Positions 58,653-64,000 of a DNA stretch of 64,000 bases are shown in pieces. Origin of the DNA: Aquibacillus koreensis (lineage in GTDB: Bacteria > Bacillota > Bacilli > Bacillales > Amphibacillaceae); the NCBI RefSeq assembly GCF_025154055.1, contig NZ_JAOALK010000056.1:248001-312000 (forward strand), read 5' to 3'. A model generated the notes under the pieces. That model was given only the letters and a program-made list of their open reading frames with translations, ran no database searches and was not told the origin of the DNA. How positions within the stretch are numbered: the first letter of the stretch is position 1; every line of letters starts with the position of its first letter. The position numbers and the translations under genes are program-made.

Positions 58653-58690
58653 AGAAAACCTCTGATTAAAAACGAATCAGAGGTTTTCTA
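58653..58690. terminator. Bidirectional terminator between the YjcZ-like gene and yrhC
   Basis: AGAAAACCTCTGATT pairs with AATCAGAGGTTTTCT around a 7-nt loop. The yrhC stop codon overlaps its edge. Confidence 0.85.
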
Positions 58691-58924
58691 TTGTTCTAAA
58701 GATTCATGTAACTGTTTTCTCCATTTGGATAATAAAAAAGCAAACCATCCAGCTAAAGAAACACTTGTGATTAACAATATTAATAATATATTACTTTTAT
58801 CTGAAGGTTCTATAAAGGTAAAGATGACTAACCCTAAGTAAAAATAGATACTTAGAACTAGTAGCGTAATTAAGAATCTACTGAAATCCTCAATTTTTTG
58901 TTTCATACGTGTTTGTCCATCCAT
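58688..58924 (-). CDS. yrhC: YrhC family membrane protein
   Basis: A protein of about 78 residues with two transmembrane segments (about 18-38 and 45-65) and a basic C-terminus, fitting the Bacillus YrhC family; function unknown. ATG 58924 follows GAGGGGG. It is next to mtnN, in line with the yrrT-mccAB-yrhC end of the B. subtilis cluster, but the methionine-cysteine genes in between are absent. Confidence 0.75.
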   Translation of the reverse strand: MDGQTRMKQKIEDFSRFLITLLVLSIYFYLGLVIFTFIEPSDKSNILLILLITSVSLAGWFAFLLSKWRKQLHESLEQ

Positions 58925-59009
58925 GTATCTATTCCCCCTCTCCATTAGCATCTTAACACATTTCCTGGAGATGAAGAGGATGTAAATCATGGAAAGAGAT
59001 TTCCTATAA

Positions 59010-59702
59010 CTATATATTATCCACTAATTCGATAATTAGATTCGCAGCATTTGTTGCAGCAGTTTCTAAGAAGGCATCAAAAGAAATAGAAGATTCTTTT
59101 CCAGCTATATCAGAAAGTGCTCGAATCACGACAAATGGTGTTTTATATTGATAACATGTTTGAGCAATTGCAGCAGCTTCCATTTCTGCAGCAATCATAC
59201 TAGGAAACTTTCCTCTTACAAAACGAACGCGTTCTTCATCCTGCATAAAAGAGTCCCCTGTAGCAATTAGGCCTTTTAATCCTTTTACATTATTCAACTG
59301 ATCAATTGCACGCATGGTAAGGTTTATTAGTTTTTCATCAGCTTTATAAGTCGGAGGCAACCCAGGAACTTGTCCATATTCATAATCGAACGCTGTAACA
59401 TCCACATCATGATGTGTAACTTCTGTAGAAATAACTAGATCACCAATTTGTAAGTCTTCAGCAAAGCCTCCCGCTGATCCTGTATTGATAACAAGATTAG
59501 GGTTGTATTTCTCATGTAAGATCGTTGTAGCAATGGCTGCATTTACTTTTCCTATACCGGATTTTAATAATACAACTTCTTTACCATGTAACGTCCCTGT
59601 TGTAAATTGGCAGCCTGCTATATCTTCTTGGTTTTTATTTACCATTTTATTTTGTAATAATTTAATTTCTTCATCCATTGCTCCAATAATTCCGATAGGC
59701 AT
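59010..59702 (-). CDS. mtnN: 5'-methylthioadenosine/S-adenosylhomocysteine nucleosidase
   Basis: A 230-residue nucleosidase that removes adenine from MTA and SAH (and 5'-deoxyadenosine) in methionine recycling. GIIGAMDEE at the N-terminus, NTGSAGGF (~residue 75), the specificity block [11 protein letters not shown] (~170) with catalytic Glu and the RALSDIAG Asp are all present. Follows yrrS by 11 bp. Confidence 0.97.
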   Translation of the reverse strand: MPIGIIGAMDEEIKLLQNKMVNKNQEDIAGCQFTTGTLHGKEVVLLKSGIGKVNAAIATTILHEKYNPNLVINTGSAGGFAEDLQIGDLVISTEVTHHDVDVTAFDYEYGQVPGLPPTYKADEKLINLTMRAIDQLNNVKGLKGLIATGDSFMQDEERVRFVRGKFPSMIAAEMEAAAIAQTCYQYKTPFVVIRALSDIAGKESSISFDAFLETAATNAANLIIELVDNI

Positions 59703-59713
59703 ATTTGTCCTCC

Positions 59714-60520
59714 TTATTCGTTTACCACTTCTAACTCCGTTGTGTTGCTCGTTTGTTGGTCTGCAGTTTGTTCCTCAACGTTCGAGGTTTCCGTACCCTC
59801 TGTTTCTTCTGATTGATTATCGTTTGCATCATCTTCAAATAAAGGTTTTTTGTCGTTTTCTTTTAATAATTCAACTTTTGTTGGCATCCAACCCTCTTGA
59901 TCAACCCATGAAAGATATACACGATACGTATCTGTTTGGGCTTTATCTGAAATAGTAGCAATGATTTTTTCTTCTCCGTCACCTTCTACCCACCAAGCAA
60001 TCATGTCATCCACATAAACACTCGTTGCTAAACTAGATGCACTTAATATTTCTGGCCAATCCTGTGAATCCTGAAGTTCGCTCCAATTTATTTCATGCTC
60101 ACCAACTTGCGAGGTACCAATTGGTTTCCAGTTAGCAGTATATGCCTCTATCACGTTTTCATCATCCGAGGAAACTGTTTCTTTAACTATTTCAGATTGT
60201 TCATCCGAATTCGTTGTTGGCTCATCATCGGAGGGTTCATCATCTGTCGTACTCTCGGGTGTCGTTACTTCTACAGACGGTTCTTCATCTGTTACTTCCT
60301 CGCTATCTGGTTCATTCGTATCATCTGTCCGCTCTTGATTCTCGTCTTCATGTGCACTTTGCGCTAGATTGTCATCGTCCTCACCACCTAAAACAAAAAC
60401 ACCAATAAGAATGACAACAAATACCAACCCTACTATCCCGAAAATAGTAATAGCCTTTGTGTTATTTCTTCTCTTCTTAAATCGATCAACCCTATTAAAT
60501 GGATTATAATCTTCAGACAT
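59714..60520 (-). CDS. yrrS: YrrS family protein (DUF1510)
   Basis: A single-pass membrane protein of about 268 residues. A short basic N-terminus is followed by a membrane segment (about 23-45), then a very acidic, Thr/Asp/Glu-rich stretch (about 50-120), then the conserved extracellular DUF1510 domain ([15 protein letters not shown] onwards). Another acidic tail closes the protein. Role unknown; in B. subtilis it follows the PBP gene yrrR. ATG 60520 is 8 nt after GGAGG. Confidence 0.9.
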   Translation of the reverse strand: MSEDYNPFNRVDRFKKRRNNTKAITIFGIVGLVFVVILIGVFVLGGEDDDNLAQSAHEDENQERTDDTNEPDSEEVTDEEPSVEVTTPESTTDDEPSDDEPTTNSDEQSEIVKETVSSDDENVIEAYTANWKPIGTSQVGEHEINWSELQDSQDWPEILSASSLATSVYVDDMIAWWVEGDGEEKIIATISDKAQTDTYRVYLSWVDQEGWMPTKVELLKENDKKPLFEDDANDNQSEETEGTETSNVEEQTADQQTSNTTELEVVNE

Positions 60521-60700
60521 TTTCATTTCCTCCTTACATTCTGTCTTTTTATTATACTATGTATCATAATGCTTACCAATGATAGCTTGTCAATTATTTC
60601 ATTTTTTGTCGAACTTCTTCTAGTTTTGACATAAGTGAAGGAAATGAAGCATAAACATCTAATACATTACTAACAAGCGATTTAAGGAGTGTGTTAACGT

Positions 60701-60949
60701 TTGAAAACTACAACATTTAATCAATCAATATGGAATCTACCAACTTTTAATAAAATAAGCTACGATAAGACTAATAACATACTTATCATTTATTTTTATA
60801 ACCATAGTCGTATTGAGTTTTCAGACATAAGTGAACAGGTTGTTTTTGAACTTATACTTTCAACGGATAAAGATTGCTTTTTAGAACAAACTTTATTACC
60901 TAATTACCCTTATATCCAGTTTAATGAGCGTACGTCTAAGCTCTCATAA
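60701..60949 (+). CDS. Small KTSC-like domain protein
   Basis: An 82-residue protein opposite in strand to its neighbours. It starts at TTG 60701 with AAGGAG 11 nt upstream. The pattern of alternating strands (SYDKTNNILIIYFYNHSRIEF) resembles the KTSC domain. This is a weak resemblance; I do not recognise a close family. Squeezed between yrrS and pbpI with 3 bp to the pbpI stop. Confidence 0.55.
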   Translation: MKTTTFNQSIWNLPTFNKISYDKTNNILIIYFYNHSRIEFSDISEQVVFELILSTDKDCFLEQTLLPNYPYIQFNERTSKLS

Positions 60950-60952
60950 ACA

Positions 60953-62689
60953 CTAATTTTGTGCGAAAGAATCATGATTCAATAGGCTTTCAACACTATC
61001 ATAATAAACAGGGTATGTTTTAGCTTGTCCCGATGACTGGTCTAAGTCAACTACAACTAAAGCATATTTTGGTTTATCTGTAGGAAAGTAACCTGCAAAC
61101 CAATGATGATATTGATTTTCTCGGCCAGTTTCTGCTGTGCCAGATTTTCCCGAAACAGGAAAGGCATTTAAGCTTGCACCTGTGCCATTGTCCACCACAC
61201 CTTTTAAAAGATTTTGTAATTCTTTAGCCGTGCTTGCTTTGATACTGTCCTTCACCTGTCCGTGTGGTTTGAATTCCTGCATGGTTGTTCCGTTATTATA
61301 TAAAAGTTTATCTACAATCTTAACTTCTCCCTTTACGCCATTATTAGCAATTGTTACCATCATATTAGCAATTGCAAGTGGCGTTACTTTCACCTCTTTT
61401 TGTCCGATTGCTGTTTGCGCAATTGCTCGATCAACATAACGATCTTGATCGTCTCCCCATATATTACCAGATTCTTCCTCAGGTAATTGCTTAAAGTTAT
61501 TATAATGAAATATATCGCCTTTCCATCCTACTGGATGAACTAATCCCAATTTTTCTGCGTATTTTTCTATAATTGCTTGATCTTCTTTCATCATATCTAT
61601 CGCGATACTTCCGAATGTAAAGTTACAACTTTGGGCAAAACTCTCTTCAAAGTTAAGCATACCTAATGTTCGATCTGATGGGGAATCGCCATATAGATTC
61701 TTATCACAATCATATTGCTTATGAAGCGAATCCTCCGATTGCTCAATTGCTGCAGCAGCAATGACTGTCTTAAAAATAGACCCTGGAAAATGTGATATAA
61801 GCATTTGATTAGATAGGTGGTTATCTTTATAAGGCTCCTTTGGATCAAAAGAGGGGCGTGATACCATTGCGAGCACCTCTCTAGTTTCTACATCTAATAA
61901 CACGGCTCCACCTTTCGTAATCCCCTGTTTATCTATTATGCCTTCCAACATTGTTTGCTTATCGAGATCAAGTGTTGTCTGGACTTTAACTGGATAAAAC
62001 GGATCACTTTCACCTTGATATCGAAAGTCAAGCCCTAACAAAGGGTCTCCTTTCGCGTCAACATGGTACATCAATTTTTGTTCATCTTTTGAGAGCAAAA
62101 AAGGGTCAAAGGCTTTTTCCAATCCTGATATACCAACAGGTTGTTCATTATATTCTAATGATTCCTCATATCTAGACTTAAATTCATCACTATTTGCTCT
62201 TACAATACCTACGACATGAGAAGCTAAAAGTTCGTCATTTTCCACTGTTCTTTCAACCGCTACTATGCCTGGAATTGATTCATTTTGTACATTGTCATAC
62301 ATATCATTTGTTATCTGTATATCTCCTAATTCTGAAAGGTATAGCGGCTTTTTCGATTGAACAAGCTTATCCTTCCAATTAACGGATGTTGTTTCAAGCA
62401 TTTGCTCCATGGAAGGTGATAACTTCATCGATGCAACAAATGGAAAAATAACTACGTCTTTTGTCTTGCTTCGATTTAAAGCTTGATTATTTCGGTCTAA
62501 AAAATATCCTCTACCATTAGATAATGTGATCTGACTTGAGCGTTGTTTGACGCTTTCTTCAAGTAGATTAACCTTTTCAGGACCATAGGTTTCTGGAGAT
62601 ATCAATTGAATATCCATGAGTTTATACATACCAAAACTAAAATATAAAAGAATGATAACTGCAAATACACGAACTCGGTTACGTTTCAT
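60953..62689 (-). CDS. pbpI: Class B penicillin-binding protein (PbpI-like)
   Basis: A transpeptidase of about 578 residues (B. subtilis YrrR/PBP4b). One N-terminal membrane anchor (about 8-25), a dimerisation/pedestal domain, and the transpeptidase domain with SIFK (active-site Ser, ~residue 300), SCN and KSGTAE motifs. YrrR is a forespore (sigma-F) PBP. ATG 62689 follows GGAGGGG. It follows greA, with yrrS downstream. Confidence 0.93.
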   Translation of the reverse strand: MKRNRVRVFAVIILLYFSFGMYKLMDIQLISPETYGPEKVNLLEESVKQRSSQITLSNGRGYFLDRNNQALNRSKTKDVVIFPFVASMKLSPSMEQMLETTSVNWKDKLVQSKKPLYLSELGDIQITNDMYDNVQNESIPGIVAVERTVENDELLASHVVGIVRANSDEFKSRYEESLEYNEQPVGISGLEKAFDPFLLSKDEQKLMYHVDAKGDPLLGLDFRYQGESDPFYPVKVQTTLDLDKQTMLEGIIDKQGITKGGAVLLDVETREVLAMVSRPSFDPKEPYKDNHLSNQMLISHFPGSIFKTVIAAAAIEQSEDSLHKQYDCDKNLYGDSPSDRTLGMLNFEESFAQSCNFTFGSIAIDMMKEDQAIIEKYAEKLGLVHPVGWKGDIFHYNNFKQLPEEESGNIWGDDQDRYVDRAIAQTAIGQKEVKVTPLAIANMMVTIANNGVKGEVKIVDKLLYNNGTTMQEFKPHGQVKDSIKASTAKELQNLLKGVVDNGTGASLNAFPVSGKSGTAETGRENQYHHWFAGYFPTDKPKYALVVVDLDQSSGQAKTYPVYYDSVESLLNHDSFAQN

Positions 62690-62743
62690 AAAACTCCCCT
62701 CCAGTTCCAAGTATCTACAGTTCTAAATAAAATTAAACCAAAT

Positions 62744-62783
62744 AAAAAAAGTTTCATACACGTGATGTGCATGAAACTTTTTT
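62744..62783 (-). terminator. Terminator of greA
   Basis: AAAAAAGTTTCAT pairs with ATGAAACTTTTTT around a 13-nt loop; T run on the minus strand. It abuts the greA stop. Confidence 0.88.
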
Positions 62784-63260
62784 CTATTCAACTTTTACAA
62801 TTTTAACATCCATATCTCCACCTGGAGTAGGAACAGTTATTTCTTCTCCAATCTCATGTCCAATCAGTGCTTTAGCAATTGGCGAATCGTTGGATATCTT
62901 CCCTTCGAAAGGGTCAGCCTCCGCGCTACCAACAATAGTGTATGTTTCTTCATCACCATCAGGTAACTCTTGAAAAGTAACGGATTTACCTAAAGCAACA
63001 ACATTTGGATTTTGATTATCGTTCTCTATAATAACTGCATTACGAATCATATTCTCTACTTGAACAATTCTTGACTCTACAAACGCTTGCTCGTCTTTTG
63101 CTGCATCGTACTCGGAGTTCTCAGATAAATCACCAAAACCTCGAGCAATCTTTATTCGTTCAACAACCTCTTGTCGTCTTTCGGTTTTCAAGTACTCTAA
63201 CTCATTCTCAAGCTTTTCTTTTCCCTCTTGAGTCATGTAGTAGCTTTTTTCAACAGCCAT
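62784..63260 (-). CDS. greA: Transcription elongation factor GreA
   Basis: A cleavage factor of about 158 residues that rescues backtracked RNA polymerase. An N-terminal coiled coil ([16 protein letters not shown], with the acidic tip [12 protein letters not shown]) is followed by the FKBP-like C-terminal domain. ATG 63260 has AAGGAG 8 nt upstream; the longer frame to 63287 does not. It follows udk. Confidence 0.96.
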   Translation of the reverse strand: MAVEKSYYMTQEGKEKLENELEYLKTERRQEVVERIKIARGFGDLSENSEYDAAKDEQAFVESRIVQVENMIRNAVIIENDNQNPNVVALGKSVTFQELPDGDEETYTIVGSAEADPFEGKISNDSPIAKALIGHEIGEEITVPTPGGDMDVKIVKVE

Positions 63261-63441
63261 TCCAAACACTCCTTTTAATCCCAACAAATATTCTAGCTCT
63301 GAATAATAAGTCCGTATTAACCATTATGTAAGTAATCATTCGTTGTATGGTTATTTATAATGGCAACGAAGTTAATGAAAACTATAACAAATACTATGGC
63401 AGATTTTACATGAATTTTCAATACTTTTCTATTTAATTGAA

Positions 63442-64000
63442 TTAAAACGTTTTCTTACTTAGAATTGTTTGTATCTTTGTAGCCATTAAATCTATTGCTA
63501 CAAGGTTTTCTCCACCCTCTGGAATGATGATATCCGCATAACGCTTCGTAGGCTCTACAAATTGTAAATGCATAGGTCGTACAACATTTATATATTGATC
63601 AATTACAGAATCAATCGTACGGCCTCTTTCCTTAATGTCTCTTAACATTCTTCTGATAATTCTAACGTCAGCATCTGTATCCACATATACTTTTATATCC
63701 ATTAAATCTAATAATCGCTGGTCTTCTAAGATTAAAATACCCTCTAAAATGATTACTTCTTTCGGTTCTACATCAATTGCCTGTTCAGAGCGTGTATGTA
63801 GCTTATAGTCATAAACGGGCTTTTTAATTGGTTTCTGCTCTAACAATTCTTTTACGTGTTGTACTAACAAATCATTATCAAAAGCAAGTGGATGATCATA
63901 ATTAGTATGTAAACGCTCCTCAAAAGGTAAATCGGATTGATCTTTATAATAATAATCCTGTTCAATAACAAGAATTGTTTTATCAGCAAAGCGTTGACAA
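63442..64000 (-). CDS. udk: Uridine kinase, partial (5' end outside the window)
   Basis: The C-terminal ~185 residues of uridine/cytidine kinase. The frame is open to the window edge, reading [19 protein letters not shown] and [13 protein letters not shown], which is typical of Udk. The P-loop lies further upstream and is not visible. The catalytic Asp of the DYYYKD motif and the lid region ([13 protein letters not shown]) are present. It phosphorylates uridine and cytidine for pyrimidine salvage. Confidence 0.95.
   Translation of the reverse strand, partial: CQRFADKTILVIEQDYYYKDQSDLPFEERLHTNYDHPLAFDNDLLVQHVKELLEQKPIKKPVYDYKLHTRSEQAIDVEPKEVIILEGILILEDQRLLDLMDIKVYVDTDADVRIIRRMLRDIKERGRTIDSVIDQYINVVRPMHLQFVEPTKRYADIIIPEGGENLVAIDLMATKIQTILSKKTF

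Overview
The window is a stretch of low-GC Gram-positive chromosome from an endospore-forming member of the Bacillaceae. The evidence is AT-rich intergenic DNA, AGGAGG-type ribosome binding sites, a glyQS T-box, a CIRCE element, and spore genes (spoIIP, gpr, sigK, sda, yqfC/yqfD, a yrrR-type PBP, a YjcZ-like protein). Gene order largely follows Bacillus subtilis from the yqfT/nfo region to udk. The protein sequences and dispersed GC-rich palindromes suggest an Oceanobacillus/Virgibacillus-type relative, but species cannot be fixed from the sequence alone.

Layout. 0-6.5 kb: DUF2624 protein, nfo, cshB, ispH, nif3-like, trmK, cccA. 6.6-10.3 kb: an orphan membrane protein, then the macromolecular-synthesis operon dnaG-rpoD read leftwards. 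10.8-18.5 kb: ppsR, glyQ-glyS with T-box leader, recO, yqzL, era, dgkA, ybeY. 18.5-27.3 kb: pgpH, phoH, yqfD, yqfC, a YqfB-like protein, floA, nfeD, yqeY, rpsU. 27.5-32.9 kb: yqeW (+), deoC, mtaB, rsmE, prmA. 33-38 kb: hrcA-grpE-dnaK-dnaJ heat-shock cluster under CIRCE. 38-46.2 kb: hemW, lepA, yqxA, spoIIP, gpr, rpsT (+), holA. 46.3-51.6 kb: yqzM (+) and the comEA-EB-EC competence genes with divergent comER. 51.7-56.7 kb: yqeM, rsfS, yqeK, nadD, yqeI, aroE, yqeH, yqeG. 57-64 kb: sda, sigK and a Gly/Tyr-rich spore-type protein (+), then yrhC, mtnN, yrrS, pbpI, greA and the 3' part of udk on the minus strand.

Most genes are housekeeping: translation and ribosome assembly, replication, RNA turnover, proteostasis, cell envelope and sporulation. 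Several small genes were read directly from the DNA: yqzL, yqzM and sda. Start codons were reset where the ribosome binding site decided them.

I see no phage, insertion sequence with a transposase, CRISPR array, defence island or new multi-gene system. The unexplained material is non-coding. Two ~440-516 bp composite palindromic elements (14972-15487 and 44710-45147) are built from paired copies of one hairpin family. Their outer stems differ in sequence but stay self-complementary, and a terminal motif is shared with a third site near 4140. There is also a 52-bp tandem repeat flanked by 45-bp direct repeats between deoC and mtaB, and a candidate structured RNA with its own promoter between holA and yqzM. 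Notable regulatory signals are a DnaA-box cluster upstream of sda, a sigma-W promoter before nfeD-floA, and a sigma-H-like promoter with a Spo0A box before dnaG.
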